A stretch of DNA of 64,000 bases from Sphingobacteriaceae bacterium (GTDB taxonomy: Bacteria; Bacteroidota; Bacteroidia; Sphingobacteriales; Sphingobacteriaceae): NCBI GenBank assembly GCA_029266635.1, contig JAQSWM010000001.1:1-64000 (forward strand), written 5' to 3'. Below the pieces are notes generated by a model that was given only the letters and a program-made list of their open reading frames with translations, searched no databases and had not been told where the DNA came from. A program made the position numbers and the translations under genes. Below, piece after piece: positions 8,229 to 16,372 of the stretch. Within the stretch, counting starts at the first letter, position 1, and each line of letters begins with the position of its first letter.

Positions 8229-8745
8229 ATCCTACTGCTGTCATTCGTGGTTTAAAGCCTGATTTCTGTTCAATACATCCATTATTCCAATACTCAAAGT
8301 CACTTGAATAGAAGTCGAGGTATGTTTTAGCCATATTCCAGTAAGCAATGGCGGTGTTTTCGTACTGATTCGCTCTGAAAATCTTCTCTTTTAGCTCAAC
8401 AGGATCGCTGAAATCATTGCGTTTATTCATTATCCCGTTCGGAGTGATGTGCATATCTAACTCCTTTACCAATCTTGCACCTGCGAAGTACACCAAAACA
8501 GGCTTTAGCCCTTCATAGGTGTAGTTTATGCCGTCATTATCATAGGTTTTCCCGGCTAAAAAATCAACATAAGGCGCATCCTGGTATTTATTCAGGAAGT
8601 CGTAATACAACTTATCGCCCATCAAGCCCCGCAAATCAAAATCCTGAGCATGTAAAATGTGCTGTTCAAGCTTGGTTGCTGAATCTAAATTGGCTGGCAA
8701 CGGTATGCGGCCGGCAAAGTCTGCTTTAGATATTAGTAGGGGCAT
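8215..8745 (-). CDS. Head-tail connector-like protein
   Basis: A 176-residue, mostly helical protein that follows the portal gene directly, overlapping it by 20 bp. Segments such as LEQHILHAQDFDLRGLMGDK and GLKPVLVYFAGARLVKEL resemble the DUF6712/gp6-type adaptor proteins found beside portals in Bacteroidota phages. An adaptor between portal and tail is the likely role, inferred from resemblance and position. Confidence 0.6.
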   Translation of the reverse strand: MPLLISKADFAGRIPLPANLDSATKLEQHILHAQDFDLRGLMGDKLYYDFLNKYQDAPYVDFLAGKTYDNDGINYTYEGLKPVLVYFAGARLVKELDMHITPNGIMNKRNDFSDPVELKEKIFRANQYENTAIAYWNMAKTYLDFYSSDFEYWNNGCIEQKSGFKPRMTAVGYGRL

Positions 8746-9883
8746 TTTGCGTATTTCCGTTTAAGAATGCTGTCATATCATCCAATGGAATGATTGTATA
8801 GTCATCAGTTTTATTGATAGGTTCTTTGAACCGCGTAAAAATCTCTTTGAAAACCTCCTCGAATACGTCACGTACAGGCTGCGTAATGTTGTTGTACATG
8901 GTATAAGCGGAAGTTATGTTGTCCTTGTTAAAGGATATGGTGCGGGTGTCCGAATGCAGCGCACCGTCTTGCTCAAATGAGCGGTATATCTTTTGCCTCA
9001 CCTTCGTATCGGTGTACTCAAACAGCTTATCATTTAAAGCTGAAGTGAAAGGCATTAATTGCGGGATATCGTTTCCTTCAGGGTCGGTGCTTTCAACAAC
9101 GGCAACCGGGTTGCCTTCGCTACCGATAAATTTTTGAATCTCTGCGGTATGTTCTTCACGCTCCCGCTCATCCTCAAACTTTCCCTTTTCAACCCAAATG
9201 GTTTTAAGTTGGAAGTTGTTCTTCAAATTGTTGGTGGTGGTTTTGTCGCTTTCTATCTCGGCAATAACGCTTTCAACTACCGGATCAATAGATGACAGTG
9301 GATAGCTCTCGAAGTCATCAGAGTGCCAATAAACCTGACCTTTATAGTTATCCCAACCACCTGCGGCGTTTACCTGTTCTTCGATTACGGCAGGATCTGG
9401 ATTATAGCGATCAATAGCCTCAATATCTTCCGGGGTTATCTTTTTCCGTTTAACGGAATCCACAACAAACCAAAGAGGGCTTACGCAGATCTTGCCGGGA
9501 TTCATTTCTTCGTCACCAACACGGCAATACTCAAAGGGAACGTAGTTAACGCTCTCCACTTGATATAAAGCATTCCAGTTTACATGGATAGCAAAGCCCC
9601 TGAACATTGATTTATCAGCAGATAAACGCCTCAACAGCTTATCGCAAGTAAGGCGTTTATCATTGATGTAGGCTTTATAAAAATCAACGTCTTTAAAGCC
9701 CCTGCCGATAGTAAATGATGAAAGCTTGTTGATAGCTGACTTAGCCGTGCTACACGCATTTACGAGCGTAACCATGCGCTGAGGATAGCCATTGTCAACA
9801 TCATAGGCAACTATGCCCAGGTTCTTAACATCGGCTTTTAATATCCTCGATGGGTATTGCGGTAAATTCGTGATTTTAGACAT
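8726..9883 (-). CDS. Phage portal protein
   Basis: A 385-residue portal: the dodecameric ring through which DNA enters the capsid. The N-terminal half has the usual portal start (residues 30-75, AINKLSSFTIGRGF), a clip-like middle and a C-terminal helical region containing DTRTISFNKDNITSAYTMYN, where portals contact scaffold or DNA. It is immediately downstream of the 166-residue protein (shared base at 9883) and upstream of the connector gene. Note that in transcription order it follows the capsid gene, whereas most siphoviruses place it first. Confidence 0.75.
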   Translation of the reverse strand: MSKITNLPQYPSRILKADVKNLGIVAYDVDNGYPQRMVTLVNACSTAKSAINKLSSFTIGRGFKDVDFYKAYINDKRLTCDKLLRRLSADKSMFRGFAIHVNWNALYQVESVNYVPFEYCRVGDEEMNPGKICVSPLWFVVDSVKRKKITPEDIEAIDRYNPDPAVIEEQVNAAGGWDNYKGQVYWHSDDFESYPLSSIDPVVESVIAEIESDKTTTNNLKNNFQLKTIWVEKGKFEDEREREEHTAEIQKFIGSEGNPVAVVESTDPEGNDIPQLMPFTSALNDKLFEYTDTKVRQKIYRSFEQDGALHSDTRTISFNKDNITSAYTMYNNITQPVRDVFEEVFKEIFTRFKEPINKTDDYTIIPLDDMTAFLNGNTQNAPTNI

Positions 9884-10383
9884 TACTCAGCTTCTATTGC
9901 TTTAGTGAGTTCAGCCTTTGTTAATTTGTCATCAGCTTCTTCGCCAAACTTTTCTTGATACTTTGCCTGAAGCTCTGCTTTGTTAAGCTTTGACAGGTCG
10001 TTTTCATCGTGCGCTTTGCCGATAGTGCCTACTGATTCGAAATACTTTTCCAGCTTTGGGTTTTTAGCCAAAATCTTAGCTGCTATTTCATCAGTAAGGT
10101 TTGCGTTTGAATAGTGCTGCCCGTTGTTTTCAGGGTCAATCAATACGCCTTTTTTGAGTTTGAATTTTTGTTCGCTCATGTCGATTAAATTTTGATATGT
10201 AATACTTGTTAGTTTATGGAAAGCCTTGATATGGCAGTTTGAACAGCTTGCGGTAACAGCCTCTCCCAATACTCTTTTGCTTAATCTGTATAATAAATGA
10301 AGGGCTTCTTTTTCCCTTTGGTTGATCTTTACAATGAGGCTTGGAAGTTGCTGTAACTCTTGCCAGGTTTGTTCTACGTCCAT
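9883..10383 (-). CDS. Phage protein with HeH/LEM-like C-terminus
   Basis: A 166-residue protein. The first 65 residues contain a cysteine pair (SCSNC); the C-terminal 40 residues (KLNKAELQAKYQEKFGEEAD then KLTKAELTKAIEAE) look like a HeH/SAP-type helix-extended loop-helix seen in phage head-joining and Rho-like N-termini. An internal Met (MSEQKFKLKKG) could be the start of a shorter product. It follows a terminator immediately, the ATG being three bases past the T-run. Confidence 0.6.
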   Translation of the reverse strand: MDVEQTWQELQQLPSLIVKINQREKEALHLLYRLSKRVLGEAVTASCSNCHIKAFHKLTSITYQNLIDMSEQKFKLKKGVLIDPENNGQHYSNANLTDEIAAKILAKNPKLEKYFESVGTIGKAHDENDLSKLNKAELQAKYQEKFGEEADDKLTKAELTKAIEAE

Positions 10384-10385
10384 AC

Positions 10386-10412
10386 AAAAAAGGCGGCGTT
10401 TGTTGCGCCGCC
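10386..10412 (-). terminator. Intrinsic terminator after the capsid genes
   Basis: On the minus strand a 7 bp GC stem (GGCGGCG / CGCCGCC) with a 7-base loop is followed by TTTTTT. The plus-strand side also has a T-run, so it may act in both directions. It should limit read-through from capsid genes into portal and fibre genes, lowering their dose. Confidence 0.75.
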
Positions 10413-10436
10413 CTATTTTTTAGTAAAATGTGAATG

Positions 10437-11030
10437 TTAAGCTGCTACCACCCAAAGAGCTTCAACGGCTGCTATTGTAGCGGCGTAGTCGTACACATTT
10501 GTCACCTCAACGGCGAACGTCTTTGGCAAATGCGGCTCCGGGTATTCTTCCTCATTCGCAAGAGTGAAGTTGAACACGCCATCGTTGGCGGCTGTATCCC
10601 TTACGGCTCCGGCTGCAATGCTCAAGCCCTGATCCCATCCGTAAATCTCGATACGGGCATCGCCTGTCTTCTGTAGGTTCTCTACAATGGCGATCACTTT
10701 ACCACCTAACAAAGCCTCAGCCTGTATTTTAGTGGCAATATCCCATGTCATGATAGCGGTAGCAATCTCATGCTTCCAGTAAGTACCGTATGGACGGTTA
10801 ACGCTGGTTGCACGGGGCTTGTGAGTGTTTTTGTACACCTCGAACTTATAGCCCTTCTTGCCTGTTTTCAGAACAATTTCAGAAACAACCTGCGGGTTTG
10901 TAGCATCATACACCACGCTATCAATGTCTTCCTGATTGATTAGGGTAATAATGGTGCTAACACCCGCTACAGGCTTATTGTCGCAATCGTTCAGCAGGTC
11001 GCCGCTTATTTTATCGCATAAAGTTGGCAT
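10437..11030 (-). CDS. Phage structural protein after capsid
   Basis: A 197-residue protein starting MPTLCDKISGDLL; the frame extends 18 codons upstream into the capsid gene end but the ATG at 11030 gives a 22 bp gap with the AGAAAGGAG ribosome-binding site. No family is recognised with certainty. It lies between the major capsid gene and the terminator, so it is likely made in large amounts, consistent with a capsid decoration or tail tube-like protein. Confidence 0.6.
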   Translation of the reverse strand: MPTLCDKISGDLLNDCDNKPVAGVSTIITLINQEDIDSVVYDATNPQVVSEIVLKTGKKGYKFEVYKNTHKPRATSVNRPYGTYWKHEIATAIMTWDIATKIQAEALLGGKVIAIVENLQKTGDARIEIYGWDQGLSIAAGAVRDTAANDGVFNFTLANEEEYPEPHLPKTFAVEVTNVYDYAATIAAVEALWVVAA

Positions 11031-11052
11031 AATGATTTTTCTCCTTTCTTGA

Positions 11053-12126
11053 TTAGTAAGCTGCCTGAACCAGGTAATCTTCAATAACCTTCACATCCAT
11101 TTTGTAAAGACCTTTGATGTTTGAAGTCTCCGACATTTTATCGTAGAATACATCGAAATCTTTAGGGCCAACGGCGGTATCGAAACCGATTGGAAGGTTT
11201 GCTTTGGTTGACATGATTGCACGGTGTGGCAGATAATACTTAGTCCCGTTGTCAAAGTCAGACTGGATAACATCATCCCACTGGTCCATTACATACACAG
11301 GAACGCCCATGATCGTAAGTGAATCAATGCCGCTTTCTAAGCGAGTGTAAGCAAGTTCGATGTTTGTAACTGACACACGCTCCCGGATGTACTGATCAGT
11401 TAAGCTACGAGTTGCCCAGATAGCTTTATCAGCACTTGCACGTAAACGCCTGTCTGCATTCATTACAAGGTTCTGAAGGATTCCTGTAGCTACTTTGTTA
11501 GTAGTGTCATCATCATCAAAAGCCTGCGCTGCGTAGCTTACGCCTGCATTGTTTGCGATTGTGGTTTTACGTGAAGCATCACCTGCAACGATTGCGAAGA
11601 TTTGCTTCCAGAAACCGTCAAGCATTGTGTAGTCCAAAGGCTCAACACCTGCGGTTAAGTTACCGCCATCGGCAACATTATCGGCTGCTGTGTCTGCAAA
11701 CCAAGCAATACGAAGCGCATCTTTTACGCCTGCATCGCCAACTTCATCAACTAACCATTGTGAGAAAATCTCAGTAGTTGTCAAATCTGGTTTGTCTTTA
11801 CCTACATTCAGGTAGTACACCATGAATGTCTGTTCAAACTGATCCCAGCACTCCGACAACCAAATTTTAAGGTTAACCGGGTCCCAGAACTTTTCTGAAA
11901 GCGGGATGTTTTTGTCGAGCTTGCCGTTTCCACAACCCAGGTCTTTTCTGGTGATTTTGGAAAGGTGCCCTAAAATGGCAATCTGTTGTTTTGCAACAAT
12001 GCCAGAGCGTACATCGTGGAGTTGTTCCATAGTTGGATACTCTACCATTTGCTCAATAACGGCTTCCGCAAATGCCCGGATTTCGGTGCCGTTAAACGTT
12101 AAATCTGATGGGTCAATTACAGCCAT
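11053..12126 (-). CDS. Major capsid protein
   Basis: A 357-residue protein that follows the protease/scaffold gene with a one-base overlap. Its position, length and content (helical N-terminal arm, long E-loop-like acidic region, C-terminal YLPHRAIMSTKANLPIGFD segment with capsid-like proline/aromatic spacing) fit a HK97-fold major capsid protein. The following gene and terminator suggest high expression. The call is based on context plus general resemblance. Confidence 0.7.
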   Translation of the reverse strand: MAVIDPSDLTFNGTEIRAFAEAVIEQMVEYPTMEQLHDVRSGIVAKQQIAILGHLSKITRKDLGCGNGKLDKNIPLSEKFWDPVNLKIWLSECWDQFEQTFMVYYLNVGKDKPDLTTTEIFSQWLVDEVGDAGVKDALRIAWFADTAADNVADGGNLTAGVEPLDYTMLDGFWKQIFAIVAGDASRKTTIANNAGVSYAAQAFDDDDTTNKVATGILQNLVMNADRRLRASADKAIWATRSLTDQYIRERVSVTNIELAYTRLESGIDSLTIMGVPVYVMDQWDDVIQSDFDNGTKYYLPHRAIMSTKANLPIGFDTAVGPKDFDVFYDKMSETSNIKGLYKMDVKVIEDYLVQAAY

Positions 12127-13298
12127 TATTTCTTGTTTTTAGTGGGTTTTACAAATTTTGATTCAGGTTTATTTTCTTCTGGTTTGGTGAAATTCTGAGT
12201 GCGGTCTTTGGGAACGAACTTTGATTTCAGGTCTTTGATCTGCTTGATTGCTTCGTTTGAGGCGTTCAATGCTGTAGTAGCTTCGTTAAGTTGATTTTCT
12301 TTCTCAGCTAATTGGCTTTCAAGTTCTGCGATACGGGCGTTCAATGCTTCGTTATCGGTGTTTTCATCTTCAATCACAGCTTCTGCAATAGCTGTTACAA
12401 GCCCTGCGGCAACTGTAACTGTCCTGCCGTCTGCCAATACGTGATCGCCGTCTGCTGCTGGTTCGGTCATTGCCTCATCGTTAAAGACTGCGGTGCCTTC
12501 AGCTAAGTCGCCTGTGTAGTACAAGCTTGTGCCGTCCTCTTTCTCAGAGGACGCGTTTTCAATTGTTACTTCTTCTTCCTTTTCCTCGTTTTTGAAAAGG
12601 TTAGAGAATAAGTTTTTAATGTCTTTCAACAGGCTGGTATTCTCTTTCAGCGATGTTTGAAGTTCTTTGCTCATATCTGTGATTTTTAGTGCTTTATTAG
12701 CATATGCCCTTGTTTTGGCATCTGCGTTTTGAAAAAGGTGTTTGAATAGGTTTTCTGCTATTGTGGTTTCAGTAATGGTTTTATCCATCCTGTCTGCGAA
12801 GCCGAATGATATTGCTTCAGTAGGTGTCATGTAGGTTTCAGCATTTATCATGTCATTGATAATCGCTGTGTCTAAGCCGGTCTTTGCTACATAAATAGAA
12901 GCAAGTACAGCCTGGATCTGATCTAAGGTTAGAGCCTCCCGTTTTAAGTCCTCAGCATCCATTGAGCCGTAAAACCACGGGTCTATGCTCGGCTTGTGGA
13001 TCATTAGCATAGCAGCTTCACAAATGATAATCTCCTGTCCTGCCATAGCGATAATGCTGGCAATGCTTGCTGCTATCCCTTCAATCCGTACTGTTACTTT
13101 CTTAGGGTGGTTTTTCAGGGCGTTATAAATCGCCCATCCATCGAATACGAACCCACCGCCTGAATGAATCCTAACTAAAAGCTCATCTTCTTTAGCAGCT
13201 TCTATTTTGGCGATAACGTTATTGGCAGACAATTCGCCAACTCCAATGAAGGAGCTATCCCAAAAATCGCAAGAATCGTAAAGAAGGATTTCAGTCAT
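12126..13298 (-). CDS. ClpP-type prohead protease fused to scaffold domain
   Basis: A 390-residue protein. Residues 1-190 are a ClpP/S49-fold protease: the oxyanion segment HSGGGFVFDG (45-54), nucleophile Ser78 in GIAASIAS and His101 in LMIHKPS. Residues about 235-300 form an acidic insert (TSLYYTGDLAEGTAVFNDEA), and 305-375 a coiled coil (ELESQLAEKENQLNEATTAL) that is the likely scaffold. It should guide capsid assembly and then remove itself. The gene follows an unusual 10 bp inverted repeat 10 bp before its ATG. Confidence 0.85.
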   Translation of the reverse strand: MTEILLYDSCDFWDSSFIGVGELSANNVIAKIEAAKEDELLVRIHSGGGFVFDGWAIYNALKNHPKKVTVRIEGIAASIASIIAMAGQEIIICEAAMLMIHKPSIDPWFYGSMDAEDLKREALTLDQIQAVLASIYVAKTGLDTAIINDMINAETYMTPTEAISFGFADRMDKTITETTIAENLFKHLFQNADAKTRAYANKALKITDMSKELQTSLKENTSLLKDIKNLFSNLFKNEEKEEEVTIENASSEKEDGTSLYYTGDLAEGTAVFNDEAMTEPAADGDHVLADGRTVTVAAGLVTAIAEAVIEDENTDNEALNARIAELESQLAEKENQLNEATTALNASNEAIKQIKDLKSKFVPKDRTQNFTKPEENKPESKFVKPTKNKK

Positions 13299-13307
13299 GT
13301 TTATTAC

Positions 13308-13329
13308 AAATATTTCATTTGAAATATTT
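13308..13329. repeat. 10 bp inverted repeat in protease leader
   Basis: AAATATTTCA and TGAAATATTT form a perfect inverted repeat around TT. The central 17 bases TATTTCATTTGAAATAT recur exactly at 21222-21238, also 10 bp upstream of a minus-strand start codon. It also lies upstream of the plus-strand gene at 13376. Either an operator or a leader hairpin. Confidence 0.55.
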
Positions 13330-13375
13330 TTTTATAAATGTCGCAGGGAAATCAGTAATTTTGTTGTAGGTAATA

Positions 13376-13612
13376 ATGCAACAGAAAACAGCTCACACCA
13401 TTTTAACTGAGTTAGAATCTAATGGAGATTTGAAGGTCTTGGTGGCGAATGGGTTTTGCTTCCCTTCTGTGATCAGGAACCTGGAACTTTACCGCTATGT
13501 GGATGCCCGGATTAAAACAGGAACACCAAAGATGAAGGCTGTTTTAGATGCTGAAGTGGAATTTAAGATGTGTGAACGGGCGGTTTATAATGTGCTTAAT
13601 AGTTTTAAATAA
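13376..13612 (+). CDS. Small plus-strand phage protein against the late operon
   Basis: A 78-residue protein on the opposite strand to the surrounding late genes. The -7-like element TAATTTTG lies at 13356-13363, 12 bases before the ATG; no matching -33 element was seen. The sequence is helical with a possible DNA-binding helix pair but no named family. It and the next gene form an inserted two-gene island between the tape measure and protease genes, as is typical of morons, genes added late to a phage genome. Confidence 0.55.
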   Translation: MQQKTAHTILTELESNGDLKVLVANGFCFPSVIRNLELYRYVDARIKTGTPKMKAVLDAEVEFKMCERAVYNVLNSFK

Positions 13613-13617
13613 CTGCT

Positions 13618-13791
13618 ATGAATGGTGAACAATTGGGAAAAGAACTCCCTCCCGGTGTCGAATTGTTATTTGACCACATGGAGAGGCGATATTATATACA
13701 CGTTCAGGAAAGCAATTTTTTTGCCCGGGTTAACCCTAAGCGGCATAAAAAATATGGACACCTGTTTTATAAGATAAGTGGGGTTAAATAG
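13618..13791 (+). CDS. 57-residue plus-strand phage protein
   Basis: A short gene five bases after the 78-residue gene and in the same direction, so probably co-transcribed. The product is basic in its second half (RVNPKRHKKYGH) and has no recognised family. Its end overlaps the end of the convergent tape measure gene by 8 bp. Confidence 0.5.
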   Translation: MNGEQLGKELPPGVELLFDHMERRYYIHVQESNFFARVNPKRHKKYGHLFYKISGVK

Positions 13792-16372
13792 TCGCATTAT
13801 TCACCACAGCATTGCTTCTTTGCTGTGCGCTTGTAACATCCCTCACATCAGTAATGATATTCACAGCCGATAAACCCGCTATCATAGCGTTAGTCATATC
13901 GAATTGAGCGGAAATACTATCGCTAATACCGCCAACGTAACTACCTGAAGCAATACCACCTGAAGCCATTGCAAAGCCGGGAGCCAAAGCCCTCCCACCG
14001 TGAGCCACGTTGATAGCTGATAAGGTGGCAAGTGCAAACGGATTCCGCACCGCTTCTGCAACGATTACAGCCTCTCCGCTTCTTAGCCGTGCGTTTGTAT
14101 TGTCCGTACGTGAATAGCCCGGCAAAACGCTTCCTTTGCCGTCACTTTCAAAAACACCACCCTCGGCAAATCCTTTAGGCATAGATGTTAAGGATTTAGC
14201 GGCTGCGATACCTGCTGCGAGTGCTGATAACGTTGCGAAGATTGCCCCAATGTTTAGCGGGAATACAAGCTTACCCTGCGAAACAATAGACTTGACTTGT
14301 TCCTGAATAATTAAAACGTTATTCCTTAACTGCTGTGCGGCATCGAGCTTGGCAGATACTTCGGCGGCGATCTTAGCGGCTAAAGTATTCTTTCCAACAA
14401 CTCCCTGAAATAGCGTGCTGAATTGTTGAATACGGGCAACCTTATTGTTAAAGACCGCTTCATCTAACTTATCCTGATCGAATTGATTTTTTGCATAAAC
14501 TTCTAAAAGAGCCTCGGCATTGCCTTGCGCTGCTTCCAGATCCATTTCAAATTTCGCATCTAAAAACTGTTGCCGTGCTTCTAATTCCTGTTCCGGCGTT
14601 TGGGCGGTGTCGATAGCTAATTGCGCCCGTGCCGCTTCATCTTTTAAGAATTGTTCAAGGTCTTTATCCCTAAGCTCCTTATTGAGCTTGGCGGTTTCTT
14701 CTCGCTGCGATTTTTGAAGCTCTTGCCTCTGTGCGAACTGCTGCCTTAATACTTCGTCTTGTTTGAGGTCGCCTAAAGCTAACGCCGCAATGGTCTGATC
14801 AATCTGTTTATCAAGATTGGCAAGTTCTCTTTTATGGTTTACCTCTAAAGTTTGCTGTTTTCTTAATCCTTCATCCTGAATGTTAGCAATCTCTAAATCA
14901 ATAGTCTTGTTGGTTTCGGAAATGATAAGCTCGTTGTATTCGATAATCTTTTGCAAGTCCTCAACTTCAAACTGCCGGCGCACGGCCTGCAGCCGGGCAA
15001 CCCGCTCCCGTTCCAATGTTTCGGTAGTCCTGCCAAACTGCTTGTACTTAACTACCTTCTCATCAATATCGTGGTTAATATCATTGATCTCTTTTTGACG
15101 AACGCCAACGATTAGGTTTGCAATATTGGTTTCGCTGTCGAGCCGTGCCTGATCTGCTGCCTGCAGCTTTTGGTTTGATTCCTCGCGTTTCTTGGTGGCC
15201 GCTTCGTTTAGCTTTTCCTGACGTGCATTAAGCTTTTCGGCTTTGGCGGCATCGGTTTGCCTTGATTGGTCAATTTTAGCGTAAAGGTCGTTTAGCTTGT
15301 TATAATCTTCATCCCGAGCCTGCCCGTTCTTTTCTTTCATCTTGATTAAAGACTGTTGCGCCTTAATCTCATTGCCGATTGATTGTTGGGTAAGCTGGTC
15401 AGCTTTCTTATAGAATGATTCAGCCTGTTTCAAGCTATCGGCATCGCCTTTGGCACGTAATACGGCTGCATCAGCACGTAATTTAGACGCTTGTTTGTTC
15501 AATTCTCGCCCGGCATCTTCTGCGTTCTGCTCTAACGTCTTGATATTAACTCCCTGATTGAAGCCTTCCTTAACAGTTTCCCCGAATTTCTTAACGTTAT
15601 CCAAGATATTCCCGCTCAAAAGTGACTTGAAATCCTTCAAAGCTTGCATCGGATTGGTGAAAATGTTCACCAGGAACTCACCAACCTTAGTAAGTGGTGT
15701 GATAAATGCCTGAAAAGCACCTTTTAATCCGGCAATTCCACGCTCTAACTGCTCCGCTCCCTTCTCTGTTGAGGCAAAATAAGCTACTAAACTGGCAATT
15801 AACGGGATTATTAAGCCTATCCCGGTAGCTGCTAATGCAAATTTGAAGCCTTGAAGCCCTGTAATAGCAGGTTTGATCACTCCTGAAAGTGAACCCAAGC
15901 CGTCTGTGTATTGGCTTAACCCCGGAACAGCCCCAACAATCTCTTGTCCTGCGCTTTTAAAGGTATCCCGGTAGTTACCAACGTTCCTGCGGTTGTCGCC
16001 TACTGCCTTTTCGTTAACCTTCAGCTCATCAGATATTGCCCGGATTTGGGTTTGAAAGGCTTTGCCTTGTAAAGTATTATCCCGTTCCTCTTTTGAGAGT
16101 GAGTTATACTGCTGAGTAACTAAAGCAAGTTGCGCCCGAAGCTGGTTGTTTGAACCTATCTCGGATTGTGATAGCTGCAAATAGCTTTTCTGTTCGGCTT
16201 GTAATGTCCGTAACATTTGGGCGTTCTGAACATACGAGGCAGAATTTTCATCGCCCGAAGCTTTCAAAGCCTTCTGCTCATCCTTAATCGCTTTGATGCT
16301 ATTGGCTAATTCCTTAGCCTTTTTTGCTGCATCTTCTGCGTTGATGTTTACATCTATTATTACGCTCGCCAT
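13784..16372 (-). CDS. Tail tape measure protein
   Basis: An 862-residue protein that sets tail length and is ejected with DNA. Residues 1-130 and 280-640 are long heptad coiled-coil stretches rich in Gln, Lys, Glu and Ala; a hydrophobic segment at about 178-200 (FALAATGIGLIIPLIASLVA) and a second at about 710-735 (IGAIFATLSALAAGIAAA) are the membrane-active parts usual for the class. The C-terminus is Gly/Ala-rich (GFAEGGVFESDGKGS), as in many tape measures. It shares one base with the gene before it. Confidence 0.85.
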   Translation of the reverse strand: MASVIIDVNINAEDAAKKAKELANSIKAIKDEQKALKASGDENSASYVQNAQMLRTLQAEQKSYLQLSQSEIGSNNQLRAQLALVTQQYNSLSKEERDNTLQGKAFQTQIRAISDELKVNEKAVGDNRRNVGNYRDTFKSAGQEIVGAVPGLSQYTDGLGSLSGVIKPAITGLQGFKFALAATGIGLIIPLIASLVAYFASTEKGAEQLERGIAGLKGAFQAFITPLTKVGEFLVNIFTNPMQALKDFKSLLSGNILDNVKKFGETVKEGFNQGVNIKTLEQNAEDAGRELNKQASKLRADAAVLRAKGDADSLKQAESFYKKADQLTQQSIGNEIKAQQSLIKMKEKNGQARDEDYNKLNDLYAKIDQSRQTDAAKAEKLNARQEKLNEAATKKREESNQKLQAADQARLDSETNIANLIVGVRQKEINDINHDIDEKVVKYKQFGRTTETLERERVARLQAVRRQFEVEDLQKIIEYNELIISETNKTIDLEIANIQDEGLRKQQTLEVNHKRELANLDKQIDQTIAALALGDLKQDEVLRQQFAQRQELQKSQREETAKLNKELRDKDLEQFLKDEAARAQLAIDTAQTPEQELEARQQFLDAKFEMDLEAAQGNAEALLEVYAKNQFDQDKLDEAVFNNKVARIQQFSTLFQGVVGKNTLAAKIAAEVSAKLDAAQQLRNNVLIIQEQVKSIVSQGKLVFPLNIGAIFATLSALAAGIAAAKSLTSMPKGFAEGGVFESDGKGSVLPGYSRTDNTNARLRSGEAVIVAEAVRNPFALATLSAINVAHGGRALAPGFAMASGGIASGSYVGGISDSISAQFDMTNAMIAGLSAVNIITDVRDVTSAQQRSNAVVNNATI

